DNA of 64,000 nucleotides from Boesenbergia rotunda (Eukaryota > Streptophyta > Magnoliopsida > Zingiberales > Zingiberaceae), in contig JAGFNQ010005370.1 in assembly GCA_024364735.1 (NCBI GenBank), positions 238,590-302,589 on the forward strand, read 5' to 3'. Every line of letters begins with the position of its first letter. Position 1 is the first letter of the stretch. A model generated the notes under the pieces. It saw nothing but the letters and a program-made list of their open reading frames with translations, did not search any database and had not been told where the DNA came from. Both the position numbers and the translations under genes were made by a program. Below, piece after piece: positions 21,811 to 33,160 of the stretch.

Positions 21811-21970
21811 GGTGGCCAGATCTGGCCTCGCGTGGGCGCGGCGGCCAGATCTGGCCTCGCCCGCGCGCGGCCGGCCAGATCTGGCCTCGCCCGCGCGTGG
21901 CCGGCCAGATTTGGCCTTGCCCGCCGCGGTCGGCCAGATCTGGCCTAGCCCGCGCACGGTCGGCCAGGTC
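21811..21970. repeat. GGCCAGATCTGGCC palindrome array in CACTA 5' region
   Basis: Five to six units spaced about 35-40 bases apart in very GC-rich sequence (to about 22090). Most carry the exact 14-base palindrome; one has ATTTGG. The base composition differs sharply from the AT-rich flanks. Probably leader/promoter of tnp2. Confidence 0.8.
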
Positions 21971-22104
21971 GGGCCACGCGGCCGGCGCTCCCGGCCAGCT
22001 CGCGGCCAGCCAGCGCTGGCTGCACCGCGCCACGCTGGCCCGCGCCACGCTGGCCGCCCCCGCGCCGCGCTGGCCGCCCCCGCCCATCGCCAGGGCCAAA
22101 GCTG

Positions 22105-22266
22105 GCTGCTCAATTAGGGTTCCAACCGTGACCATTCAACTTTTGAGAGTTGATCTAGCTGCTGAATTAGGGTTCCAACCCTAACCCATCAACTTTTGAA
22201 TGAGTTGATCTGACTGCTCAATTATGGTTTCAACCCTAACCCATCAACTGTTGAATGAGTTGATGT
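22105..22266. repeat. Three ~54-base tandem units upstream of tnp2
   Basis: Units at 22105, 22158 and 22213 start (G/A)CTGCT(C/G)AATTA and contain two inverted repeats, AGGGTT/AACCCT and ATCAACT/AGTTGAT. Followed by AT-rich sequence (22270-22620) with no gene, probably leader or intron. Confidence 0.75.
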
Positions 22267-22629
22267 TATTTTTGCATCATCTTTTTAACTATAATTTATT
22301 TTTTCTTAGGTTATTGCTTTTGCTGGTCTTCTCCGACTTTCATCTAATATTCAAGTATAATTTGTTCTTATGTTTTTTGTTATGTTTGAATTTTATTAAA
22401 TTAGCAATTACTTGTTATTTTAGTCTTTAATAATGAGGTAACTTTAGTTATTATATGATTTCATCGTACTTGTTAATTTAGTGTGTTATGTTACAACTTA
22501 TTATATGATTTCATCGTACTTTTTAATATTTTAGCTATGTCTTACTGAACACTATGATACTTGCTTTAATTAGAATAATTTAGGTATATCTTAATAAATT
22601 TATTTTAATTTTATTCTGATTAGGTAACA

Positions 22630-24076
22630 ATGTATATGAACAAGGTTTGGGTGTACAACCGATTAGACAATGACTTTATCAGAGATGATTTTATTATTGA
22701 TCTGGAACAATTTATGAATTTTGCTAAGAGTCATCCAGAATGTATGGATGGTGATAAGTTAAAGTGTCCATGTAATCATAGAAAATGCAGAAATATACAC
22801 TATCGTGATGAGGATACGGTGAGAGTACATATTTGTAGAAATGGGTTTGTGCCTAACTACTATAATTGGTACTGTCATGGAGAACCTTATGTATATGAAT
22901 CAATTGGCCTTCTGTTGGTTCATCATCTGATACTTTTGTTCCGTCTCTCGAACCATCAACTAATGATATTGCAATGCAATCAATGGTTCAAGATGCGATG
23001 AATGCAGCTGATTATTCCAACATAGATGAAATACTTGCACCTGAATATCAGCAATGATATGAAATGTTAAAGTCTAGTGAAAGAGAATTATGGGAAGGCT
23101 TTCCTTCTGGCCATTCTCAGTTATCAGCTACTGCAAGGTTGTTAAATATGAAAGCGGAACATCATTTTTCAGAAAGATGTTATGATGAAATATGTCAATT
23201 AATGTTGGAGTTACTCCCTGCTGATAACATAATGACTGATAGTTTCTACGATACAAAGAAATTAGTTAGAGCTTTAGGTTTGCCTGTAGAAAAGATTGAT
23301 TGTTGTTTAAATAACTGCATGCTATATTGGAATGAAGACAGTGAACTGAATGAATGCAAAATTTGTAGTCACCCGCGTTATAAGCATCTTACTCGTATAC
23401 CAGGGAAGAAGAAGAAAAATATTGCATGGAAAGTCATGTATTATTTTCCGTTAACTGCTAGACTTCAACGCTTATATGCATCTGCCGCTACAGCAAGCTA
23501 CATGGTGTGGCATCATGAGCATAAGCACGAAGCGGGTATTATGTGTCATCCCTGTGATTCCCCTGCATGGAAACATCTTGATATTGTATATCCTTCATTT
23601 GCAATGGAACCTCAGAATGTTAGATTGGGCCTTTCTGCAGATGGTTTTCAGCCATTTGGTCAGTCGGGACAGCAATATTTATCTTGGCCAGTAATATTGG
23701 CACCTTATAATTTACCTCCATGGATGTGCATGAAAGACAAATTTATGTTCCTTACTGTACTGATTCCTGGTCCAACCAATCCTAAAGATAAGATAGATGT
23801 TTTCCTTCAACTTCTAATTGCCGAGTTGAATGAATTATGGAATGTAGGCTCAATGACTTATGATGTTGCAAGTAAAACAAATTTTCGTTTGCAAGCTGTA
23901 TTATTATGGACAATTAGTGATTTTCCAGCATACTCAATGTTATCTAGATGGAGCACAGCTGGTAAATTAGCATGCCCACACTGCATGACAGATTCTGATG
24001 CATTTTCATTACCTTGTAGTGGGAAGGTATCTTGGTTTGATAATCATCAAAAAATTTTACCTATCGACCACCCTTT
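22630..24076 (+). pseudogene. tnp2: CACTA tnp2 transposase, part 1
   Basis: The first ATG gives MYMNKVWVYNRLDNDF. This begins the transposase-associated domain with its Cys/His pattern (CPCNHRKCRN, CRNGFVPNYYNWYCHGE). A frameshift occurs near 22910 and a TGA at 23056-23058. From 23064 the tnp2 core reads well: HFSERCYDEICQLMLELLP, KICSHPRYK, the MVWHHEH region, FGQSGQQYLSWPVILAPYNLPP, and CPHCMTDSDAF, to KILPIDHPF at the insertion of element F. The protein cuts and joins the CACTA ends. The reading continues at 43653. Defective. Confidence 0.85.
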
Positions 24077-24925
24077 TGTTGAAGCTTGGATGGCTAGAGA
24101 GGGGGGGGGTGAATATAGCCAGACACTAATTCTTGCACTTTTGAACTTCTACACTTGAAGATTAGTCGCAGCGGAAGAAATACACAGTATAACAGCAGAA
24201 ACAAAGTGCAGAAACTAAAGACAAACCAAAACGCTAACAAGGATTATTTACAAGGTTCGGGGATAACTTGCCCCTACTCCTTGGCGTGCCCTTAAGGTGG
24301 GTGATCCCTTGATCGTCGGCAGATTAAGCCCCGGTGAACACCGGATAAGATAGAGCCTCCTTCTCGGTAGAGAAACCTCTCCACAGATCTCACGGATGAT
24401 TGAACTTGAGTACAAGAGATCACACAAGAAGGAACACTCACAAAAATCTCACAGGAATGCACCAAGATCGCTCAAGCACAAAGCAACAGAGAGCACAACC
24501 CCACAGCAAAAACTTCACTCGTTTTTCTATCTTCCTTGTTGTCACCCCTCTGCTTTCAGCCTCGTCTTAAGCCTCTGCTCCCATCACCAGGCTCTCCATC
24601 AGCATCCACTGAAGCCACAGCCTGACCCCCTGACTCCCTGAGCACTCAGTCCACTGAAGACCCTCTCCAGCTGAGCCTCCGTCAGTTGCCAGCTGCTCTC
24701 CAAACTCCGTTGAGACCTGAAACAAGGGAACAACCAAACCTGCTCCAAGGAAAGCCTCCTATTGACTCTCCTCCAATGTTTGAATCATCCTTGTAAAGCC
24801 TGCACACTCCAATAGAAGCTTAGCAATGCATATCAAATAATATTGGCAATGTATTAGAGAATCGGCAGAGAAACCAAATGCGATCAGAAACTTCTGACAG
24901 CGTATTTGAATTAAAGTTCTGCTCC

Positions 24926-25352
24926 TGATCGGTCTCCAGACCGATCAGGAAGGACCCTGATCGGTCACCAGACCGATCTAGCAGTCTTCTGCACACTCCA
25001 GATTGGTCCCCAGACCTATCCAGTAGTCTGCTGCACACCCCTGATCGGTCCCCAGACCGATCCAGCAGTTCCCTGATCGGTCTGGTGACCGATCAGGCTG
25101 CTTGCTGACTGATCAGGCTCCAGCCTGATCAGTTAGGGTGAGAAACCTCGTGATAGTTGATCGTTCAGTCTGATCGGTCACAGTTTCTCCCTGATCGATC
25201 ACCAGACCGATCAGGACCCGATCAGTACGTTTGCCAAAGTTACTGGAAGCTCCCTGATCGGTCACCAGACCGATCAGACATCGCTGAATCGGTCACTAGA
25301 CCGATCCAAGAGGGAACTTCGTGCCAACTTCCCTGATCGGTCACCAGACTGA
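24926..25352. repeat. GATCGGTC..GACCGATC hairpin array, left LTR of F
   Basis: About ten inverted repeats with arms like CTGATCGGTC and GACCGATCAG, and a short ACCA, CCCA, TCCA or (reversed) TGGT loop. Some arms carry C/T or G/A changes. A longer one with 15-base arms lies at 25104-25137. Confidence 0.85.
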
Positions 25353-25443
25353 TCCGGGCAAGGCCAAACCCACTCTTAGTCGAGAGAACCAGCCTCCGGC
25401 CCATCTCCAACTCGTGCTTGATCCCTCAGACCAAAACTCCATG

Positions 25444-25935
25444 CCCAGCTTCACTCACTGGGACTTCAACCTAGCCCTCCAAGCTAGGATCTGGCTTCAC
25501 TCACCAGGGTTTCGGTCACCCGGCTTCACTCACCGGGACCCGGCTTCACTCACCGGGATTTCAACCTAGCTTCACTCACTAGGATTTCAATCACCTGACT
25601 TCACTCACCAGGACCCGACTTCACTCACCAGGATTTCCATCACCTGGCTTCACTCACCAGGACCCGACTTCACTCACCGGGATTTCCACCACCTGGCTTC
25701 ACTCACCAGAACCCGGCTTCACTCATTGGGATTTCCACCACCTGGCTTCACTCACCAGGACCCGTCTTCACTCACCGGGATTTCCATCACCTAACCCTCC
25801 GAGTTACGAATTTTCACACCTAACCCTCCAAGCTAGGACTTTTCCACACCTAACCCTCCAGGTTAGGACTTTTCTCACCTAGCCCTCCAAGCTAGAACTT
25901 TTTCACACCTAACTCTCCAAGTTAGGACTTTTCAC
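25444..25935. repeat. Tandem mini-hairpin array, left LTR of F
   Basis: About 19 units in two classes. Class 1 has the loop CTTCACTCA between arms CCTGG/CCAGG, CCCGG/CCGGG, CCTAG/CTAGG or CCCAG/CTGGG. Class 2 has the loop CCTCCAA (or close) between CCTAAC/GTTAGG or CCTAGC/GCTAGG. Loops are constant and arms mostly change in matching pairs. A minority of units have one mismatched arm base. Confidence 0.85.
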
Positions 25936-26039
25936 ATGCCAGCGTGTGATCTCCCGATCCACCTGGATTTAATCCGAATTCAACCAAACTTAAATCGGTG
26001 TCAAACACAAAACAACAATCGGGCCAGACTGCATCAACA

Positions 26040-28268
26040 ATCTCCCCCTTTTTGTTATTTGACAATCCGATTTAAGTTTAGGTATTAGATCAATTGAAGT
26101 CTATTCAATTCTCCTAAGGGAATCAAGATCCTCCCCCTATAATAACCTCAAACTTAATCAACCATTCTCTCCCCCTTTGTCAAACATCGAAAAGGGCATG
26201 GTTGTTAAGTTTTAACATAACTCCCCCTCAACCAAGGGTCTCTCCTCGAACCCAAAATAATCAAAGGTAAACTTTTGAATTGCATATGAGAGGCATATAC
26301 CATAAATGTATCATGGCAACAATGTATATGCATCATACGACAATAAGTGTGAATTGCACATGAACACATATACAGAAATATATCATGGTCAAACATGTAT
26401 ATGTTTCATATGACACGTAAGGAATGCATCTGTATCTGACATATAATCCTGATTGGTCTCCGTGACCGATCAAGTTCGTTGATTGTTTGATACAGAAATA
26501 TTTCCTGTTAGTCTGGGGAGCGATCAAATTTCAGAAAAATTTCTGAAACTGGCATGATACGTTCCTGATCAGACTGCATTAACAATTGACATTCCACAAC
26601 AGGGATATAGACTCTAGTGATATTTGTCATTTCAAAAAATTTTCGAAACCCAACATTAAGAACAAGAGTCATGACTCAACAAACCCTTTCTTCTGAATTT
26701 GAACATTCCAACATAGGTTTGTATCAAATCAGCATTTTAATACCTGATGTTCCAGAAAAATTTCTGAGAATCAAGGGCCTTAAAAATTCCTACCCTTCTT
26801 TGAACACTTGAACAAACTTGTACTCACTTAGTACCAGGTTTGTACCAATGGAAGATCAAGTATGTTTCAATTTGACTTGGTTTGTATCAGATTTGTGTGT
26901 ATCAGTATGATCAGGTAATCTGATACAACTTGATGAAATGGGATTGGTTTGAGGAGGTTTTGGATCACTTTGGAACGATTTGGGAGTTCCTTGATCAGAA
27001 TTGGTCTGATCGGTCACCAGACCGATCAGAAGGACCCCTGATCGGTCACCAGACCGATCAGGGTGAGTCCTGATCGGTTGGTGGACCGATCAGGTCTGAT
27101 ACAGAGTGGTTTCTGAAACTGATCAGCTTCAGAAATAGATTTGTTTTAACCCATAAACATTCTCAAACCTTAATTCAATTCGTTTTAATCCATTTGATCC
27201 TAATCATGGGTTCCCTTAATCGAAATACATTTCATCAAATAATTATCAAAATAAGATACTAATATCAAGTTTCCAAAACATGATCAGATTTCATCATACA
27301 AACAAAAATATGATCAAATTTTCAAAAACATGCTTGTATCAATACAATTCATAAGGTTGTATTTTGTCCGACATGCTTTTATCTCATTTAACCAGTTTTA
27401 AAACATTTCAAAAGCATGCATTGATGTTTCCTTGTGAGGTTTTATGATGATCATCACAAACTATATATTCCTCAAAAATTTGCATGCAACACATTAACGT
27501 CACTAACACATATAGTAAATCATGACATACTTGATCATGTTCATCAAACAAAATATCTTAAGAAAAATTTAAGCCTAAACCTTAAGCTCATGTTTTTGTC
27601 TATTAATGTCTTATCATCACAAATTATGTGTTAATCCTTGTTCTTTAGCATGCCTTCATGTTGTATATACAAGAAAATAGACTCCTTAGGCTTGACATAA
27701 GGCATATCATATACCATGAATTGCAGGAAACTATAAATAGCAACAATAAAACTAATTGTCCTAAGCAATTCATAGTCCAAATTCTTAGTTCTATTGGTAA
27801 TTTACCAATTTTTATGAAATTTGATAATTCATGATCCTAAGTTTGTATCAAGTTTAGAACTCTAATTCTCCATTCTATTGAAAATTCATACATTAAATCG
27901 GAGAATTTATAGTCCCAAATTTCTAACAAGTTCATTACCCATAGACCTAATTATATTGTAGTAATCTTGATAAACTATAGTCCCAAATGTATACAAATAC
28001 AAATGAGAGAAATTTCAAGTGACACCAATGAAATAGACTACATGGGAAAATTTTCCATGTATCTATATTGTGTAGGGAGTTTATGATTTCCATTGGTTGT
28101 AACTCCAATTATCTAAATTCAAGAGAGAAAATCCATTTCTCATGGGTAGTGTATGATCATCCATTGAATTGAGAAATACTAGGCCCATCCCTAACTAGGA
28201 ATGGTCATGTGTTGGGAGCACCAATTATCCACAACCAATGTTGATAGATACTCCCCCTCAAATGATGC
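26040..28268 (-). other. 3' non-coding internal region of element F
   Basis: No reading frame of interest. GATCGGTC-type hairpins occur at 26453-26475 and three in a row at 27003-27092. The polypurine tract is at the left edge. The rest is AT-rich. Confidence 0.6.
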
Positions 28269-29933
28269 TTATACAATTCTAAATATTAAGGTTTTAGGTA
28301 CCCAAATTTTGGGACCTAATGAATCTTCAATGAAGGACTTTGGCACCCATGCCTTAGTCATTTTCTTTTTAGCCTTTTGAATCCTAGAATTATTTTGTGC
28401 TTTAAATTGGGTTCTAGACATCAACGATATGAAACTTGATTGTTTAGGTTGATAACCCAAGCCAATCTTGTTGTAGACCGCTTTTTGTGAATTTAGAATC
28501 ATGTCTAGGGTCTTGGAGCTAGTTGAAAACTTCTCAAGAATATTCTTGAGATTTTCAACTTCGTTCTTCAAGTCCTTATTCTCATTTTCAAGGGACTTAT
28601 CATGCATATTACCAAGATCCTCATCCTTAGAGGATTTCTCATGAAAATCATTAATATCCTCCACCCTAGAGGATTTCAATTCTTCTACTTCCAATTTCAA
28701 CAATTTAACTTTGTTCTTAGATTTTTTAAGCAACCTAGCTAGACATGCAATAGTTCTATAGCACTTATCTAGTTCGGGAGAGATTACCTCTTCATCATTC
28801 GAAGATGATGAAGGCGTGGTTGAGAAGCTTGATTCGTCTCCACTCTCCTCTTCATTTGAATCCTCTATGGCCATGAGGGCATGGTGATGAGTGTACTTCT
28901 CCTCCTCCTCTTCTTCGGATGAACTAGAGGACGATTCATCCCATGTGGCCCTCAAGGCATTCTTTTTCTTCTTTGATTTATCCTTCTTCTTCTTTAACTT
29001 TGGACATTCATCCTTGTAATGTCCTTTCTTGCTACACTCAAAACAAATAACATTAGACTTATCAATTTTAACTATACTCGGGTTACCTTTACCCTTGAGG
29101 CGCCGGCTCTTCCTCATCATCCTTTTAACAAAGTTGGCCATCTCGGAGGAAGAAGACCAGCTGCCCTCCTCCTCGGACTCGGACTCGAACTCAGACTCGG
29201 ATGAGGATGAAGATGAAGAGACTTCCTTCTCCTTCTTCTTCCCATTCTTCTTCTTCTTGTTGTCACCTGCCACTAAAGCAATACCTTTCTCTTTTGAACT
29301 TTTGTTAGAGATCTCATGTAGTTCCATTTCACAAAATAGATCTTCTAACTTAACAAAAGATAAATCCTTGGAAACCTTGTAGGCATCCACCATGGATGTC
29401 CACAAGGCATTCCTAGGGAAGGCTTTGAGAATATACCTTACTAAGTTTCGGTTTTCTACCTTTTCATTGATGGAGTGGAGACCGTTGAGTATCTCTTTAA
29501 ACCAACCATGAAGTATACTTACAGTTTCTTCCTCTTTCATGGACAGATTTTGGAGTTAGCTGAGAAGGAGGTCCTTCTTGGCAGTCCGGGTGTCTTGGGT
29601 TCCTTCATGGAGCTCAATGACTTTGTTCCAAAGGTCTTTAGCACTTATGAAGGGACCAACCTTGATTAGTTGGTCCTTGGTCAATCCGCATTGCAAAGTT
29701 ACCACCGCTTTCGCATCGGCTTCACCTCTCCGGATTTGAACTGCTGACCAACTTGAGAAGTCCATCTCTTTTCCCTCAGCATCTTTAGGAGTGGAAAAAC
29801 CTTCCTTGACAGCAAACCACATGTCGAGGTTGGTTTTGAGGTAAAACTCCATCTTCAACCTCCAGTATGGAAAATCAGCACCGTCGAAGAGTGGAGGTCG
29901 GCTGGTGCTAAACACTTCTCTTCCCATGGCCAT
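28269..29933 (-). pseudogene. gag of element F
   Basis: Long copia gag in one frame with a single TAA (29556-29558). I chose the start MAMGREVFSTSRPPLF at 29933 by comparison with element A's MTMQEGFSTARPPLF; the frame is open further upstream. It contains the gag core (ISAKDLWNKVIELHEGTQ, TSMVDAYKVSKDLS), a Ser/Glu-rich acidic stretch, an intact CCHC knuckle C-F-E-C-S-K-K-G-H-Y-K-D-E-C, a Lys-rich patch, a second acidic Ser stretch, a coiled coil, and the AWVPK..IWVPK tail at the C end, about 555 codons in all. No protease follows. Of the three gag-only copies here this is the least damaged. Confidence 0.87.
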
Positions 29934-29977
29934 CTTTGTTAGCTCTCGGATATTAAGTCGTTGAAGTAGAGCCCCAA

Positions 29978-29989
29978 GCTCTGATACCA
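29978..29989 (-). other. Primer-binding site, element F
   Basis: The minus strand reads TGGTATCAGAGC, initiator tRNA-Met type, two bases from the LTR edge at 29992. Confidence 0.9.
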
Positions 29990-29991
29990 CT

Positions 29992-30219
29992 TATTGAAGC
30001 TTGGAAGGCTAGAGAGGGGGGGAGTGAATATAGCCAGACACTAATTCTTGCACTTTTGAACTTCTGCACTTGAAGATTAGTCGCAGCGGAAGAAATACAC
30101 AGTATAACAGCAGAAACAAAGTGTAGAAACTAAAGACAAACCAAAACGCTAACAAGGATCATTTACAAGGTTCGGGGATAACTTGCCCCTACTCCTTGGC
30201 GTGCCCTTAAGGTGGGCGA
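29992..30219 (-). repeat. 5' LTR of element F, inner piece
   Basis: Matches 24077-24302 and starts TATTGAAGC (TGTTGAAGC in the other LTR). It is broken at 30219 by element G, whose duplication GGCGA is 30215-30219 and 41978-41982. Confidence 0.9.
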
Positions 30220-32480
30220 TGTTAGTGATATGAGAGAAGTGTCCTAAGGCAATCGCCTTATGATTGTAATCATTTATTTTAATAAATGAATATTCACTAT
30301 TTGAGTATACATGTTTGTGTATTTGATTGAGATCTTAAACTCATTTACTCAATGTCCGCAATACAATTCACAGCATGAGAGAATTTGTGATGAATTCACA
30401 ACTAGTGATTATCTCTTCATGTGCAATTGTGAAGTATTGAAATTGTCCCTAGTCGATGAATTGATAAATACGGACACTATCAATTCTGTTGAGACTAGCA
30501 TGGGTTATTCTCTAATTAGCTGATTCTCACTGGCTGGTGACATTGAGATGTCCGGTGATAAACATGAATTCTAGTTAAGGGAACTAGTACATTAGAGTGA
30601 CTGGTAGTAAAACTTCATATGGTAGTCTACATATAGATATGTCAGTGAAGTTCTTACTGCAGCTTAAGTGCGATGTTCCTTTGACTTGTGGTGTTCAAGT
30701 CATCTTGGTCATGGAAACTTATACTTTGACATCTTAAGCAAGCATCTCCAAGGAGGTGTGGACCCAGGATGATTGGGTATAAGCCGAAGTGCCCGAAGAT
30801 GTTTGAACAGCCTACAAAGAATTCACCACTCCTTGCGAGGAGATGTATACCCGAGGCCTATCGTCGGATTGTTACTCGAAGCCTCTGGCCAGAGCATGAC
30901 ATGTTCAGAGTATGAATCTCTTAAATACATGAGAGTAATTAGAATCCGTAGGACGAGAAAACGTTACTTGGGCTAGGTGTGACGTAGCCAGCCTAGTGGG
31001 GACTGACACACATAGACCATGTCCTGAACCAAGTGGGTATAAGATGGTGAAGGGAATGGGGCACAATTCATTATAGCTGCTGAAGGGTTTCAGAATTATT
31101 TCTGAGGTCAACCGTTGATCTTTCGATTAATTGGGGATCATGATGTACTACTAGGTGTCACTCATGATCGTTCTATAATTGATTAATTATAGACGACCAA
31201 CATAAATCGAAAGCCTATTTAGTCACACGCACTACGAGTAATCCGAGGGATTTAAAATGAGTTGAAAATTGGATTTTCCAATCAAGAGAGATTAAGTTTG
31301 GTTGAGCCAAACGATAAGTCGAATCTGAATTTTTCGGAGACGCATCGGAAGCGTAAAATGGCTAAGTCTTTTGAAGACTTAATAGATGAATTAAGTAAGT
31401 TTAATTCATTGGGGCTTGGCTTGGATGGGCCGGCCAAAGAGGGCCTCCATCCTCTTTGCTTGGACGGCCACAACAAAGGGAGAGAACCAAGTTTTTGGTT
31501 CAATTTATAAAATAAACCAAGTATGGTTTGTTTTATAAAATTATGGATGATATAAATTTTTATATAATAAACCAAGGTTTGGTTTATTTTTCATGGAAAT
31601 TAAAATGAACCATGGATTGGTTTATTTTTTAAAATCAATCATGGATTGATTTACCATGATAAGAAAATTTATTCCATAGGAGAGAAGATTTTTATCATGA
31701 ATTAAAATATGATTTTAACCATGATATAAAATCAAACTTGGCATGATGGAATAAGTTATTCCATATTTGAGAGACTTGATGGTTGAGAGGCCACTATATA
31801 AAGGACCCAAGGCAAGGCTTGGGTGTGAATCATAGAGATGAAGGCATAGGCTCTCTCCCTCTCTTTCTCTCCTTCTCTTCTCCCCTTTTTGTCGTGCGCC
31901 AACCAGCCCCAAGAAGGCGCACCAGCCGGTCGCCCCTGCCCTTTCTTTGCCGACCACCACCTGCTGCCGGAGAAGGAAGCTCCGGCCATCTCTTGGCCGA
32001 AAGAAGGTGCTGCCGAAATTAGAGTTTGCCGCAAGGATCCTTTTTGCCGCAAGCCTCTTCTTTTGCTTCGCCGAAATTTTGATTCCGACCATCCTTTTGT
32101 GGTGAGTCTTCCGACTTCTCTCTTGATTTTTCTCGTCGCGTTCTCGGAGAATCTAGTAGTTCTCGAGAACACGAAACTCGTGGCTTTGCGAAGTCATCCC
32201 GAAGATACTCGGTGTGGACGCGAATAGAGGCGGAGCTTCCAAGGGACGCTTATGGTTGGATCTCGTCCCTTCCTTCGAGTTACGCGAGGTAATACGTAAA
32301 TTAGTTTATGTTTCTGCAAAAATTTCAAATATATGATCATGTCTACACAAGATAAAATTGCATGCTTAGATGTGTGGTTAAATGATTTAGAGAAATTATT
32401 TATGCTAAACCTTCCGCTGCACGTAATTAATTTTGAAATTATGAACCCGCATCCATGTCAACATGCACCCGGTCCCAACA
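30220..32480 (+). repeat. 5' LTR of element G
   Basis: Edges TGTTAGTGATATG and GGTCCCAACA. It is a near copy of 39740-41977. A long U3, then TATA (31795-31802), then a CT-rich leader (31850-31890). The LTR end is not followed by a recognisable tRNA-Met site. Confidence 0.88.
31795..31802 (+). promoter_or_regulatory. LTR TATA box, element G
   Basis: CTATATAAAGGACC context, kept in the right LTR at about 41292-41299. CT-rich leader 50 bases downstream. Confidence 0.6.
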
Positions 32481-33160
32481 GTGAGACCCAAAACCCTTTA
32501 CAAAATATTAAGGCCAACACTTTCCATTAATATGGTTAGAACCGGAGTTTTTTTTCTCGTTTGGGTTAATGGACACATCCATGCCCGGCTTTAACCTCAA
32601 CATGTTCAAACCATGGAATTAGTTTATGATTAATATAGTTGGAGTCAGAGGTCAATCCTTAGTTTTGGTTGTTGGACACATCCAAGCCTGACTAAACGGT
32701 TGAATGAGCTCCAACCGTATTATAACTATTTCTTGATTAATGGGTCAGCCTTAAGCTTGGAGCATCGATTTGTTGTGCCACAGCCAAGGTCGATGTAAAG
32801 AGTGGTGCAGTTGGGTGCTATGTATATTGTTGCATACTTGTTAATGAGTTAACAACCCAATGATTTATGCAAACATTCAATTAGTTGATAGCACAATGTG
32901 ATAGTTACATATGTATAATATGTAATCGGTATAATTACCTACCTTCATAGCTAAGAATAACTTGATGGGCTCTAGCCATGGTTGTTCTTATCTATGGATG
33001 GATATTATCCTATTTGGAGATGTTCCTACGATCTCTCGAATTGATAAAAAGGGTTATTCAATTCGAAAAATAAATAAGATTTAATTAATGTATATTGATG
33101 CATTCTTTATCATTCTCATCATATAACCTCAATTTGTATTTCTAGGATAATCACCTGATC
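32481..33160 (+). other. Leader of element G
   Basis: No gene. It starts GTGAGACCCAAAACCC where a primer site would be expected; TGGTATCAGAGC is absent. Contains repeated words on the theme TTGGACACATCCA (about 32567 and 32674). Confidence 0.5.

Larger units (their letters stand above)
24077..26039 (-). repeat. 3' LTR of element F
   Basis: Plus-strand edges TGTTGAAGCTTGG and GCATCAACA. It is a near copy of 29992-30219 plus 41978-43647. Next to the left edge is a run of nine G's (the polyC U5 motif on the other strand). Contains two distinct hairpin arrays. Confidence 0.9.

Noticed and set aside
21812..22184. Long overlapping open frames on both strands in GC-rich sequence
   Set aside because: They are an effect of the GGCCAGATCTGGCC repeats: few stops in any frame, low-complexity Ala/Arg/Pro proteins, no known motif.
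25444..25935. CRISPR-like array of short repeats
   Set aside because: Plant LTR context, very short variable spacing, no unique spacers of constant length and no cas genes. The units are tandem hairpins.
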